From JBCCGG01 sp039029395 (lineage in GTDB: Bacteria; Pseudomonadota; Alphaproteobacteria; Kiloniellales; JAKSDN01), in contig JBCCGG010000027.1 of NCBI GenBank assembly GCA_039029395.1, forward strand, positions 22,586 through 86,585: a DNA stretch of 64,000 nt, read 5' to 3'. Below are positions 24,415-33,668 of this stretch, piece by piece. Position 1 is the first letter of the stretch, and every line of letters starts with the position of its first letter. Below the pieces are notes generated by a model. It saw nothing but the letters and a program-made list of their open reading frames with translations. It was not told where the DNA came from and searched no databases. A program made the translations under genes and the position numbers.

Positions 24415-26430
24415 CTACTGACAGGCGAGGCATTCCTCGTAGTCGCTGCCGTTCGCTTTCGGCTGTTCGCGGCCGTTGATGGTGCCGATCACCGGCACCG
24501 GCTTGACCGTGCCGTTGGCACTCATGTTGACGCTCGATTCGGCCCGCTGGATCGACTTGGAGCGGCAGTAGTAGAGAGACTTCACGCCCTTCTTCCAGGC
24601 CTGCAGGTGGATCTGGTGCAGATCGCGCTTGTGGACATCGGCCGGCAGGAAGACGTTGACCGACTGGGACTGACAGATGAAGGCCGCCCGGTCGCCGGCC
24701 AGTTCCACGACCCAGCGCTGGTCGAGCTCAAAGGCGGTCTTGAAGACGTCTTTTTCCTCCTGGCTCAAAAAGTCCAGGTGCTGAACCGAGCCCTCGTTCA
24801 GGGTGATCGAAGACCAGGTCTCTTCCGTGTCCTCGCCCTTTTCCTCAAGCAGCGCTTTCAGATAGCGGTTGCGCACGTTGAAGGAGCCCGACAGCGTCTT
24901 GTGGGTGAAGGAGTTGGCCGCCGCCGGCTCGACGCCCGGCGAGGCGCCGCCGCAGATGATCGAGATCGACGCGGTCGGCGCGATCGCCAACTTGTTCGAG
25001 AAGCGCTCCTCGAAACCGAATTCCTTGGCATCCGGGCAAGCGCCGCGTTCGGCGGCGAGCCGCTTGGAGGCGGCATCGGCATCCTCGCGGATCTTCTTGA
25101 AGATGTTCTTGTTCCAAACCTTGGCCATGACCCCTTCCAAGGGGATGCGGTTCTGCTGCAGGAAGGAGTGGAAGCCCATGGTGCCCAAACCGACCGAGCG
25201 CTCGCGCATGGCGGCATAGCGTGCCCGGCTCATGGAATCGGGGGCCTTGGCGATGAAGTCGCTCAGCACGTTGTCCAGGAACCGCAGCACATCCTCGATG
25301 AAGCCCTCGGCCTCGTGCCACTCGAAATAGGTTTCCAGGTTGAGCGACGAGAGGCAGCAGACCGCGGTGCGTTCCTGGTCCAAATGGTCGAGCCCGGTCG
25401 GCAGGGTGATCTCACTGCAGAGGTTCGACATCTTGACGTTCAGGCCGGCCAGCTTGTGATGCTCGGGGATCGACCGGTTCACGTGGTCGCCGAAGATGAG
25501 ATAGGGCTCGCCGGTCTCGATGCGCGCGGTCAGCAAGCGGATCCACAGCGCGCGCGCCTTGATTGTGCGCACCGCGGTGCCGTCCCTTGGGCTGGTCAGG
25601 GCCCAGTCGCCGTCCTCCTCGACCGCGCGCATGAAGGCGTCGGGAATGACCACGCCGTGGTGCAGGTTGAGCGCCTTGCGGTTGGGGTCGCCCCCGGTTG
25701 GGCGACGCAGCTCGACGAACTCTTCGATCTCGGGGTGGGAGACTGGGAGGTAGACCGCCGCCGAGCCGCGCCGTAACGAACCTTGGCTGATCGCCAGGGT
25801 GAGGGAATCCATCACACGGATGAAGGGCACCACGCCCGAGGTCTTGCCGTTATGGCCGACCTTCTCGCCGATCGAGCGCAGATTGCCCCAATAGCTGCCA
25901 ATGCCGCCGCCGCGCGCCGCCAGCCAGACGTTCTCGTTCCACAGGTCGACGATGCCGTCGAGCGAATCGCCGGCCTCGTTGAGGAAGCAGGAGATCGGCA
26001 GGCCGCGCGTCGTGCCGCCGTTGGACAGCACGGGCGTCGCGGGCATGAACCAGAGTTTGGAGATGTAGTCGTAGAGCCGTTGGGCGTGGGCCGTATCGTC
26101 GGCGAAGTGGGCGGCGACCCGCGCGAAGGCGTCCTGGTAGGATTCGCCGGGCATCAGGTAGCGATCGGCCAGGGTCGCCTTGCCGAACGCGGTCAGCTTG
26201 GCGTCGCGCGTGCGGTCGATGCGCACCGTGATGCCCCGCTCGTTCTGGAAGACGTCGCGAATCGCCTCTTCGCCGAGCACCTCGGCGGGCGCCGCGCGGT
26301 CCGTGCCGTGGTCTTTGCCGTTTAAGTTGGTTTGGCGGTCTTCTGGCGCGGCTTTTTCGCTCGAATTGTCCACAAGCGAACCTTGCGCGTCCATGGTCGA
26401 AAACTCCCGGAAAACCGCCGAACCATCCAT
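24415..26430 (-). CDS. nrdA: Class Ia ribonucleotide reductase, large subunit
   Basis: 671 aa catalytic subunit reducing NDPs. Key motifs: SNGGTTRGLPISCFLNEAG (first redox Cys), SNLCSEITLPT (radical Cys region), CCLSSLNLE, IAPTASISIICGGASPGVEP, and the C-terminal shuttle cysteines in EECLACQ. The N-terminus goes almost directly into the catalytic domain, so the allosteric ATP-cone is missing. Two starts are possible: 26430 (AGGGG upstream) and 26394 (GGGAG upstream); the longer is given. DnaA-box-like sites lie just upstream. Confidence 0.94.
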   Translation of the reverse strand: MDGSAVFREFSTMDAQGSLVDNSSEKAAPEDRQTNLNGKDHGTDRAAPAEVLGEEAIRDVFQNERGITVRIDRTRDAKLTAFGKATLADRYLMPGESYQDAFARVAAHFADDTAHAQRLYDYISKLWFMPATPVLSNGGTTRGLPISCFLNEAGDSLDGIVDLWNENVWLAARGGGIGSYWGNLRSIGEKVGHNGKTSGVVPFIRVMDSLTLAISQGSLRRGSAAVYLPVSHPEIEEFVELRRPTGGDPNRKALNLHHGVVIPDAFMRAVEEDGDWALTSPRDGTAVRTIKARALWIRLLTARIETGEPYLIFGDHVNRSIPEHHKLAGLNVKMSNLCSEITLPTGLDHLDQERTAVCCLSSLNLETYFEWHEAEGFIEDVLRFLDNVLSDFIAKAPDSMSRARYAAMRERSVGLGTMGFHSFLQQNRIPLEGVMAKVWNKNIFKKIREDADAASKRLAAERGACPDAKEFGFEERFSNKLAIAPTASISIICGGASPGVEPAAANSFTHKTLSGSFNVRNRYLKALLEEKGEDTEETWSSITLNEGSVQHLDFLSQEEKDVFKTAFELDQRWVVELAGDRAAFICQSQSVNVFLPADVHKRDLHQIHLQAWKKGVKSLYYCRSKSIQRAESSVNMSANGTVKPVPVIGTINGREQPKANGSDYEECLACQ

Positions 26431-26481
26431 CCGATCTGCCCCTATCTATCAACAGCTGTGGATTTAATTGTTTGTGGAAAA
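26366..26481. promoter_or_regulatory. Cluster of DnaA-box-like sites before nrdA
   Basis: TGTGGAAAA at 26473-26481 (reverse TTTTCCACA) fits the relaxed DnaA consensus TTWTNCACA. TGTGGATTT at 26457-26465 and TTGTCCACA at 26366-26374 (inside the nrdA start) are close to it. DnaA control of nrdAB is known in E. coli; here it is an inference from these motifs. Confidence 0.45.
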
Positions 26482-26552
26482 CCCCTACATCTTGGGTCTT
26501 CCATCCACGAAGCCACCAAATCTAGGTGAAAACGCCCCCGAGAGTCCATAGG

Positions 26553-26579
26553 AACAGATAGTGAACAGAGGATAACAGA
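26553..26579. repeat. Three phased AACAGA repeats between nrdA and the cyclase gene
   Basis: AACAGA occurs at 26553, 26564 and 26574 (two in the longer form GAACAGA), spaced about one helical turn. They are in the 231-base divergent gap between nrdA and the cyclase gene. A protein-binding site is possible; no known regulator matches by eye. Confidence 0.35.
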
Positions 26580-26661
26580 GTGGATTTAATTTTGGCAAGG
26601 GGAGTCGGCCTCGCTAGCCTTGGATTCTTTCCCCAAAGGACCTTAAGCTCTAGCGGGGGAT

Positions 26662-28431
26662 ATGGGGAAGCGCAGCATGGAGCGACGGCTCGCCGCCATA
26701 TTGGCCGCCGACCTGGTCGGCTACAGCCGCCTCATGGGCGAGGATGAGGCCGGCACCCTTGCGCGTCTCAAGTCGATTCGCGAAGCGGTCTTGGAGCCGC
26801 TCATCGCCCAGCACCATGGCCGCATCTTCAAGCTGATGGGCGACGGTCTCCTGGTCGAGTTCGCCAGCGTCGTTGATGCCGTGACCTGCGCGGTCGCCTG
26901 CCAGGAGGGAGTCGCGGACCACGAAGCGGCGCAAGACAGCGGCGCGCCGCTCACCTTCCGCATGGGCATCAATCTGGGCGACGTGATCGTCGAGGGCGAG
27001 GACATCTACGGCGACGGGGTCAACCTGGCCGCGCGCCTGGAGCCCCTGGCGGCGCCTGGCGGCTTGTGCGTTTCGGCAAATGTTCTCGAGCAGGTCCGCA
27101 ACAAGCTTCCCTATGGATTTCGGCCCCTTGGGCATCGGTCTTTGAAAAACATCGCGCAGCCGGTCGAAGTCTACTCCTTGGAGCTGGAGGACTCCGCGGC
27201 CGATCACGTGCCGCCGGTGTATCCGGCATCTATGGAAAGCCAGCGGCCCTCGATCGCCGTGCTGCCGTTTAAGAACCTGAGCGGCGATCCCGAGCAGGAG
27301 TACTTCGCCGACGGCGTGGCCGAGGACATCATCGGCGCCTTGTCGCGCAACCGCTGGCTCCTGGTGATCGCCCGCAACTCCAGCTTCGCCTTCAAGGGCG
27401 AGGCGGCCGATCTCAAGCAGGTCGGCGAGCAGCTCGACGTGCGCTATGTGCTGGATGGCAGCGTGCGCAAGGGCGGGAACCGGGTCCGGGTTTCCGCCCA
27501 GCTGATCGATGCCAGCGCAGGCAAGCAGATCTGGGCGGAGCGCTTCGACCGGGTGCTCGAAGACATCTTCGCGGTCCAGGACGAGGTGACCGGGGCCATC
27601 GTCGCCGCCATCGCGCCGGAGCTCGACAAGGCCGAGCAGCAGCGGGCGACCGCGCGTCCATCGGACAATCTGAACGCCTGGGATCTCTATCAGCGCGGCA
27701 TGTGGGCGCTCTATCAGCGCACCCGAGGCAGCCTCGCCGAGGCGCGCCGACGCTTCGAGGCGGCGCTCGACTTGGACCCTAACTTAGGGCTCGCCCATGC
27801 CGGCCTGGTCGATGCCTATTACTACGAGGTGGTGCTCGGCTTGGCCGAGTCGGCGGACGAAAATCGCGATATGGCGCTACACGCCGCCCGGCGCGCGGTC
27901 GAGATCGACCCGGACGACGGCTTGGCCCATTGCGCCATGGGCAAGGCGCGCATCATGCGCAAGGAGCACGGTCTTGCGGTGCCCGACCTTCAGTTGGCGA
28001 TCGAGCTCAACCCCAGCATCGCCTGGGCCCACTATGGCTTGGGCGCGGCCTCGGAGTTCGCCGGCCAGGCCGAGCCGGCGATCGTCCATTTGAACGACGC
28101 CATTCGCCTAAGCCCGCGGGACCAGCACATGGGCTCCTTCCTGGTGCGCCTGGCCGAGGCATACTTGCTCAAGAAGGATTATCAGGGCGCCGTAACCTGG
28201 GCACGCAAAGCACTGCAGCAACAGGGTTTTCAGTGGTCGCGCTACTCCGCGCTCTTGGCCGCGCTCGGCTATCTTGGCAAGACGGACGAGGCGGCGAACG
28301 CGCTTGCCGAGTGCCTGGCCGTGCGACCCGACTTCTCGGTCTCCATGGTGCGAGGCGGTCACCTCTACACCGACGCGACCGCCCTCGAACATTACTTGGA
28401 GGGCCTGCGCTTGGCCGGTGTGCCGGAGTAG
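26662..28431 (+). CDS. Class III adenylate/guanylate cyclase fused to TolB-like and TPR domains
   Basis: 589 aa soluble signalling protein. The cyclase domain covers about 7-175: AADLVGYSRLM (first metal Asp), KLMGDGLLVEF (second metal Asp), GINLGDVIVEGEDIYGDGVN, ending in LKNIAQPVEVYSL. Then a TolB N-like segment of about 190-330 (IAVLPFKNLSGDPEQEYFADG, RYVLDGSVRKGGNRVRV) and C-terminal TPR repeats to 589. This architecture is common in Alphaproteobacteria. It is transcribed divergently from nrdA and is convergent with the FAD monooxygenase. The start is at MGKRSMERRL; an internal Met six residues later is an alternative. Confidence 0.9.
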   Translation: MGKRSMERRLAAILAADLVGYSRLMGEDEAGTLARLKSIREAVLEPLIAQHHGRIFKLMGDGLLVEFASVVDAVTCAVACQEGVADHEAAQDSGAPLTFRMGINLGDVIVEGEDIYGDGVNLAARLEPLAAPGGLCVSANVLEQVRNKLPYGFRPLGHRSLKNIAQPVEVYSLELEDSAADHVPPVYPASMESQRPSIAVLPFKNLSGDPEQEYFADGVAEDIIGALSRNRWLLVIARNSSFAFKGEAADLKQVGEQLDVRYVLDGSVRKGGNRVRVSAQLIDASAGKQIWAERFDRVLEDIFAVQDEVTGAIVAAIAPELDKAEQQRATARPSDNLNAWDLYQRGMWALYQRTRGSLAEARRRFEAALDLDPNLGLAHAGLVDAYYYEVVLGLAESADENRDMALHAARRAVEIDPDDGLAHCAMGKARIMRKEHGLAVPDLQLAIELNPSIAWAHYGLGAASEFAGQAEPAIVHLNDAIRLSPRDQHMGSFLVRLAEAYLLKKDYQGAVTWARKALQQQGFQWSRYSALLAALGYLGKTDEAANALAECLAVRPDFSVSMVRGGHLYTDATALEHYLEGLRLAGVPE

Positions 28432-28451
28432 GGCGGTGCAGCGGCTTGGAC

Positions 28452-30029
28452 CTATAGCAGGATTCGCGACAGGTGGGCTTGGAGCGCGTCAAGCGACGGT
28501 GGCGCCGCCCGGAAGCCCAGATGGCCGTCCGGGCGCACCACGCAGAGGCTAGGTTTATCGGCGCCTAAACGCTCATGCACCGTGCCGGAGGGATCGCGCA
28601 GGATCGCAGACGACGCCCCAGCCTCGTTGCGCGTCACGACATAAGCCTTGAGGTGGCGCCCCGCGGACTGGACGGCGGCCCGTGCCAGCTCCAGGGCCAA
28701 CTCGACCGCAGCGTGGTCCGCGTCGCCAAGCAGGACAAGCAGACACTGTTCGGTGCCGGCGATCAGCTCGTGCAAGCGAAACGTGCCGTTGCCGCTGACC
28801 AGGGGCCCGGCATCGCCGACCCGGAAGCCGATTTCCGTACCGGCGGGCGCGGGCTGGCCGTCGGCCAAGACTTGCGCCACGATCGGGCTGTCCGGATAGC
28901 CGAGACCGATCTCCCCTTCAACGATACGGGCCTCCGGGTGATTCGCCTCGTCGGACAGAAACGCGATCAGCTCTTGAGTCGCCGCCGAATCGCGCTGGGC
29001 GCCGCGGGCCTCGGCCTCGTCGCCCGAGCGCACGATGGCCTCGGCCACCGGGCGGCGCTCGGCCTCGTAGGAGTCGAGCAGGGACTCCGGCGCTTCGCCG
29101 CGCGCCACCAGCGCCAGCTTCCAGCCCAGGTTTTGGCCATCGTGGACCCCCAAGTTCATGCCGTGGCCTTCAAGCGGGGTGAAGGCGTGGGCGGCGTCGC
29201 CGGCCAGCAGCACGCGCCCGATGCGAAAGCTGTGGGCCAAGCGGGCATGGGTGGTGAACTGCTGTGGCTCGTCGGGGTCCGCCAGGGCCGCGCCCGGCGA
29301 GATTTCGTCGAGTCGGCGGTTGAGGCTGGCCATCACGTCGTCAGCCTCGCGCTCGAGCCGGAAATAGATGCGCCAGCGCCCATCCTTGAGGGGAATCGGA
29401 TTCATGCACGGCGGCTGAACCTGAATGGCGGCCAGGTCCGGCGGATGACCCCAGCCGCTCAAATGCCCGTCGATCACGCCCCAAGGCAGCTCGTACTCAT
29501 GGCCGTCGAAGGAATCGCCGATCGCCGCGCGCACGGCGCTGTGCAGCCCGTCGGTGCCGACCACCCAGCTTGCCGTCACGTCGCGCTCCGTGCCGTCGTT
29601 CCGGCGCAGCCGCGCGCGCACGCCCTCCGGTCCTTGAGTCAAGCCGGCGAACTCGACACCGCGCTCGACGCTTCCCCCAAGCTCGGCAAGCGTGTCGGTC
29701 AATATCGCCTCGGTGTAATTCTCCGGGATCGACAACATGAATGGAAACGGGCTGTCGAGTCCCGCAAAGCGCACCGTGGCCACCGGCGTGGCGTCGGAGA
29801 ACAGGGTCACGCCATGGACTTTCTTGCCGCGCTCCAAGAACTGTTCCGCCAAGCCCTGTGACGCGAAGATTTCCAACGTGCGGGATTTCACGATGGTCGC
29901 CCGGTCCCAAGGCAGAGGCGCCGGATGACGATCGACCAAGTGGAAGGCGACGTCGCGGCGGGCCAGCTCGATCGCCAGCACCAGTCCGGTCGGTCCGGCG
30001 CCGACGATCAGGATCGGGGCAGGGGGCAT
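28452..30029 (-). CDS. FAD-dependent aromatic-ring monooxygenase (PheA/TfdB type)
   Basis: 525 aa. Class A flavoprotein hydroxylase. The N-terminal dinucleotide motif is LIVGAGPTGLVLAIELAR. The second FAD/NADPH motif is in VVGTDGLHSAVR, and the FAD ribityl-binding motif is VLLAGDAAHAFTPLEGHGMNLGVHD near residue 275. The C-terminal third resembles the thioredoxin-like dimerisation domain of phenol hydroxylase-type enzymes. The aromatic substrate is unknown. AAGGA precedes the ATG at 30029. Neighbouring genes do not form an obvious ring-cleavage pathway. Confidence 0.88.
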   Translation of the reverse strand: MPPAPILIVGAGPTGLVLAIELARRDVAFHLVDRHPAPLPWDRATIVKSRTLEIFASQGLAEQFLERGKKVHGVTLFSDATPVATVRFAGLDSPFPFMLSIPENYTEAILTDTLAELGGSVERGVEFAGLTQGPEGVRARLRRNDGTERDVTASWVVGTDGLHSAVRAAIGDSFDGHEYELPWGVIDGHLSGWGHPPDLAAIQVQPPCMNPIPLKDGRWRIYFRLEREADDVMASLNRRLDEISPGAALADPDEPQQFTTHARLAHSFRIGRVLLAGDAAHAFTPLEGHGMNLGVHDGQNLGWKLALVARGEAPESLLDSYEAERRPVAEAIVRSGDEAEARGAQRDSAATQELIAFLSDEANHPEARIVEGEIGLGYPDSPIVAQVLADGQPAPAGTEIGFRVGDAGPLVSGNGTFRLHELIAGTEQCLLVLLGDADHAAVELALELARAAVQSAGRHLKAYVVTRNEAGASSAILRDPSGTVHERLGADKPSLCVVRPDGHLGFRAAPPSLDALQAHLSRILL

Positions 30030-30114
30030 GAATGCGAAGTCCTTGCGGAGGTGTTGTGCGCTGCACCGAGACTAAGCACCCGACGCACGAACGTAAATCA
30101 CTGCGACCCCACCT

Positions 30115-31086
30115 TTAGGGCATGCGTCCCGATCCCTCCGCCAGCAGCGCTTCGAGTGCGTCGGCCACCGCGTCGACCGGGATCGCGGCCATCTCATCGC
30201 CGCCGAAATCCTGGGCGCGGATCACCTCGCCGCGCGAGACCAGGGGCGCGAACTTGGTCGGCGGGGTCGGCCCAAACAACGAGACCAGAGGGCAATCGGC
30301 GGCGGCCAGCATGTGGCCGATGCCGGCGTCGTTGGCGACCGCGGCGGCCAGGCGTTGGGCGAGCGCGATGGTCAGCAGGCTGTCGGGAGATTGCGCCTCC
30401 TGCAGTGGAAAGCGCGCCTCGGGCAGGGCTCGGGCAAGGCCTTCGTGCCATTCCGCTTCGGCCGGGCCCAGCAGGATCACCGCCTGGCGGCCGCCCTCGG
30501 CAAGACGCTGGGCCAGCGCCTGATAGTTCTCCAGAGGCCAGCACTTGTGGCGCCCGCCGGCGCCCGGCGCCAGGCCCACGTAGACCGGCCCCTCGGGCAG
30601 CAACGCGCGCGCGGCGGCCTCGAGCGGTGCGCCCAAGCGGAGCTCGAAGGCGGTCTCCGCCGGAAGTCCGGAGGCCGCTTCCACCAAGGCCAGCAGCTGG
30701 TCGATCATCGCGGCCGGCTTGGGCCGGGCGCCGGTCACCAAGCGCCCGTGGGGCACCCGGCGAAGGATCATGGTGGTGAGCAGGCGGCGCTGGGTGTCGA
30801 TCACCAGATCGAAGCGCCGACCGGCTAGCGCCGTGCCGGCCAGGGGATCGCCGAGCAGTTGCCCGACCCGGCTGCCCACGCCGGCATCCTTGACCACCTC
30901 GTCGATCAATCCTTCGACCAGGGGCGCGAGCGGACCAGCGAAGACGCTGCCACCTTTGCCGGCCAGCCAGGTGATGTGCGCTTTGGAGAAGGCATTGCGC
31001 AGGGCGCGCGCGAAGGGCAGCTTGATCAGCCCATCGCCCAAAAGGTCGAGGCCCACATAGACCAAAATGGTGCCCGGTGCCGCCAT
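30115..31086 (-). CDS. Glycosyltransferase family 9 (heptosyltransferase-like)
   Basis: 323 aa. GT-B enzyme of the ADP-heptose:LPS heptosyltransferase family, adding sugars to lipopolysaccharide core on the cytoplasmic face. Typical motifs are the N-terminal ILVYVGLDLLGDGLIKLPF, the middle GLAPGAGGRHKCWPLENYQALAQRL, and the C-terminal ANDAGIGHMLAAADCPLVSLFGPT, containing the family D-x-G-x-x-H motif. Slightly short for a heptosyltransferase but complete. No other LPS genes are beside it. Confidence 0.88.
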   Translation of the reverse strand: MAAPGTILVYVGLDLLGDGLIKLPFARALRNAFSKAHITWLAGKGGSVFAGPLAPLVEGLIDEVVKDAGVGSRVGQLLGDPLAGTALAGRRFDLVIDTQRRLLTTMILRRVPHGRLVTGARPKPAAMIDQLLALVEAASGLPAETAFELRLGAPLEAAARALLPEGPVYVGLAPGAGGRHKCWPLENYQALAQRLAEGGRQAVILLGPAEAEWHEGLARALPEARFPLQEAQSPDSLLTIALAQRLAAAVANDAGIGHMLAAADCPLVSLFGPTPPTKFAPLVSRGEVIRAQDFGGDEMAAIPVDAVADALEALLAEGSGRMP

Positions 31087-31275
31087 GGCGGCACGGTAGT
31101 GGCTCGGCCGCCAAAGGTCGAGCCGAGCGGGCAGCGGCGCCCCGATGGGAGGTGGCGGTTCCTAACGGTAGCTGATATGACTCGTCTCCGCCCGCAACGG
31201 GGTGCTGTCGGGAGTCGGGTGCCGCGCAGCGTCTTGCCCTTGCGTTTCAACGTCACCCGGCCGTGATGGATTGTA

Positions 31276-32418
31276 ATGAGCCAAGTCGAGGCTGAGCACC
31301 GCCCAGCGGCGGAGCACTCAGAAGGGCCCGCGCCCGATCTCAGAAAAACCGGCATTCACCCGGACTTTTGGTACCCTCTAGCCCGTGCCAAGCAGCTCAA
31401 GCCAGGCAAGACCTTGGCGGTCTCCTTCGCCGGCGAGCCGATCGTCCTGGTGCGCACCAAGAGCGGCAAGGTCTTCGCCCTCGAGGACCGCTGCGCCCAC
31501 CGCCAGGTGCCGCTCAGCAAAGGCGTGGTCGACGGCGAGAACCTGCGCTGCGGCTATCATGGCTGGACCTATAAGGCGAGCGGCCGCTGCGTCAGCGTGC
31601 CCTACCTGGACAAGGGCCGCACGCTGCCCAACGGGGTGCGGGGCTATCCCTGCCGGGAGGCTTATGGCTTGATCTTCGTCTATCCCGGCGATCCGGCACG
31701 CCTGCCGGCGGTCGCCTTTCCGATGATCGAGACCCACGGCGATCCCCGCTACAAGACCCGTTACTTGGACCGCCAGGTGGGCTGCCACTACTCCTTCATG
31801 CACGAGAACCTGATGGACATGAACCATCAGTTCCTGCACCGGCGTTTGATGGGCAGTATAAAGACGGTCTTCCTGGGGCTGCGCCGGGGCGAAGGCTGGA
31901 TCGAGTGCGACTACACCTTCGCGCGGGAGGGCGGGCGCCAGCCGATTGGCGAGTGGTTCATGATCAACCGGCGCAAGGCGCCGCCCAAGGACTCCGCCGA
32001 AAAGGATCTCATGACGATCCGCACGGACTACCCCTACCAGACACTCAAGTTCTGGACCGCGGGCAGCGAGGAGCCGGCGCTCGATCTTTGGAACGTCTAT
32101 GTGCCGACCGACCGGGCGCAGCGCACCAACCACACCTTCGGCCTGATGACCATTCGGAAGCCGGGGGTTCCCGGGCTGATCAATCTGCTGTGGCCCTTCA
32201 TCATCTGGTTCACCGAAGGCATCTTCCGGGAGGACCGGGAGATCGTCGAGCTCGAGCAGGCCGCCTTCGACGCACAGGGCGCCGATTGGAACCACGAGAT
32301 CTTCCCGATCATCCGAGGCTTGCGGTCCGTCCTGATCGAAGGGGGCCAGCCCCTGCCCGAGCCAGGCAGCCAGCCCGAGCGTCCGCGCTGCGGCTTCACG
32401 CCCGCCCTGACGCCTTAA
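31276..32418 (+). CDS. Rieske-type aromatic-ring-hydroxylating oxygenase, alpha subunit
   Basis: 380 aa. Mononuclear-iron oxygenase with a Rieske [2Fe-2S] domain. Cluster ligands are CAHRQVPLSKG and CGYHGWTYKA (C-x-H, then C-x2-H) near residues 74-95. The catalytic iron site is in ENLMDMNHQFLHRRLMG near residue 180. Members hydroxylate or O/N-demethylate aromatic and amine substrates and need a separate reductase, which is not encoded nearby. It is divergent from the GT9 gene. An intrinsic terminator follows at 32443. Confidence 0.9.
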   Translation: MSQVEAEHRPAAEHSEGPAPDLRKTGIHPDFWYPLARAKQLKPGKTLAVSFAGEPIVLVRTKSGKVFALEDRCAHRQVPLSKGVVDGENLRCGYHGWTYKASGRCVSVPYLDKGRTLPNGVRGYPCREAYGLIFVYPGDPARLPAVAFPMIETHGDPRYKTRYLDRQVGCHYSFMHENLMDMNHQFLHRRLMGSIKTVFLGLRRGEGWIECDYTFAREGGRQPIGEWFMINRRKAPPKDSAEKDLMTIRTDYPYQTLKFWTAGSEEPALDLWNVYVPTDRAQRTNHTFGLMTIRKPGVPGLINLLWPFIIWFTEGIFREDREIVELEQAAFDAQGADWNHEIFPIIRGLRSVLIEGGQPLPEPGSQPERPRCGFTPALTP

Positions 32419-32442
32419 GAGCAGCCGGTTTACAGCTATTCG

Positions 32443-32479
32443 GCGGGCCCCTATGGTTGAGGCGGGACCCGCACTTTTT
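32443..32479 (+). terminator. Intrinsic terminator after the Rieske oxygenase gene
   Basis: GCGGGCCCC (32443-32451) pairs with GGGACCCGC (32464-32472), eight of nine positions, followed by a run of five T at 32475-32479. It lies 25 bases after the stop codon and just before the sulfurtransferase gene. Confidence 0.65.
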
Positions 32480-32502
32480 CTCGTGTATCACTGGAGGAAA
32501 TC

Positions 32503-33423
32503 ATGCGGAAAACTCTGATTTTCCTCACTTTGTTCCTGTTCGCCGCAACCCCTGTTGTAGCCCGTGCGGCGACGCCCTTGGTCGACGTTGACTGGCTCAA
32601 GGAGAACGCCCAGCGGCCCGAGGTGGTGATTCTCGACGTGCGCAACAAGCTGGGCGGCGGATCCAAGGACGCCTATCTGGCCGGCCACATCCCGGGCGCC
32701 GTTTACAGCGACTACCTGCGCGACGGTTGGCGCACCAAGGTCAACGGCGTAATCGGTCAGCTACCGCCGCTGGAGCATCTGGAACGCCTGATCGGCGGTT
32801 TGGGCATCGACAACGACAGCCATGTGGTGATCGTCGCCGGCGGCACCAGCGCGCTAGATATGGGCAGCGCGACCCGAGTCTACTGGACCTTGAAGGTGGT
32901 CGGCCACGACAAGGTGTCGATCCTCGACGGTGGCCACCGGGCCTACGCGGCGGATCCCGCCAACTCCTTGGAGAGCGGCTGGAACGAGCCCGAGGCGCGC
33001 GCCTTCAACGCGGCCTTTCGCCCGGAAATGATTGCCGATCGCGGGGCGGTAGAAGCCTTCCTGCGCGGCGACCGGGTCATAGTCGATTACCGGCCCGTCA
33101 AGCAGTACCGGGGCTTGGCAAAGCATCCCGCGGCCAAGCGCAAGGGCACCATCCCGGGCGCCGTTAATGTACCGGAAAGTCGCCTGACCTCGGCCGATGG
33201 GACTTTCGTTGCCGGCGGTGAGGTCGATAGCCTGCTGGCCGAACTCGGGGTGGACGCGGGTGACCCGCAGGTCGCGTTCTGCAACACCGGCCACTGGGCC
33301 TCGCTTGGCTGGTTCGCCAGCTCCGAGCTCGCCGGCAACAAGGACGTGAAGCTCTACGACGGCTCCATGGTCGACTGGTCGGCCCACGACGCCCTGCCGA
33401 TCGAGGTCAAGGCGGGCGAATAG
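32503..33423 (+). CDS. Periplasmic thiosulfate/3-mercaptopyruvate sulfurtransferase (tandem rhodanese)
   Basis: 306 aa. Signal peptide MRKTLIFLTLFLFAATPVVARA, so exported. Two rhodanese domains follow. The inactive N-terminal one starts at VDVDWLKENAQRPEVVILDVR; the C-terminal one has the catalytic Cys loop AFCNTGHWAS near residue 265. The loop CNTGHW differs from the CRxGxR of TST and CGSGVT of MST, so the sulphur acceptor is uncertain. It is similar to exported SseA-like proteins of Proteobacteria. Confidence 0.88.
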   Translation: MRKTLIFLTLFLFAATPVVARAATPLVDVDWLKENAQRPEVVILDVRNKLGGGSKDAYLAGHIPGAVYSDYLRDGWRTKVNGVIGQLPPLEHLERLIGGLGIDNDSHVVIVAGGTSALDMGSATRVYWTLKVVGHDKVSILDGGHRAYAADPANSLESGWNEPEARAFNAAFRPEMIADRGAVEAFLRGDRVIVDYRPVKQYRGLAKHPAAKRKGTIPGAVNVPESRLTSADGTFVAGGEVDSLLAELGVDAGDPQVAFCNTGHWASLGWFASSELAGNKDVKLYDGSMVDWSAHDALPIEVKAGE

Positions 33424-33436
33424 GGCGGAGAGAACC

Positions 33437-33605
33437 AACCAGTGCCATCACAGAGGTCGCCGAGGAGCCACAGAGACCACTGAGAGTCTCACCGGGACCT
33501 TTGTTCTCGCTCTCCGATCGACCGCCAGGCGCGATGCTTTGGTGAAGCTACAAGCCCCTGGGTGACCTCTGTGGCTCCTCGGCGAACTCTGTGTCGGCAC
33601 TGGTT
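33437..33605. repeat. Large imperfect inverted repeat in a convergent intergenic gap
   Basis: Arm 33437-33481 (begins AACCAGTGCC) and arm 33561-33605 are reverse complements over 45 bases with about six mismatches, sharing the core TCGCCGAGGAGCCACAGAG. The 79-base spacer has no open frame of note. It fills the 245-base gap (33424-33668) between the sulfurtransferase and nitrile hydratase operons, which converge here. It could be a MITE-like dispersed repeat or a bidirectional terminator. Confidence 0.75.
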
Positions 33606-33668
33606 GTTTGGCCAGGCGCAGCGAGCAGTTTCAGTGTCCGGGCACTGCTGGGCTGCGTTTGCTCGTCC

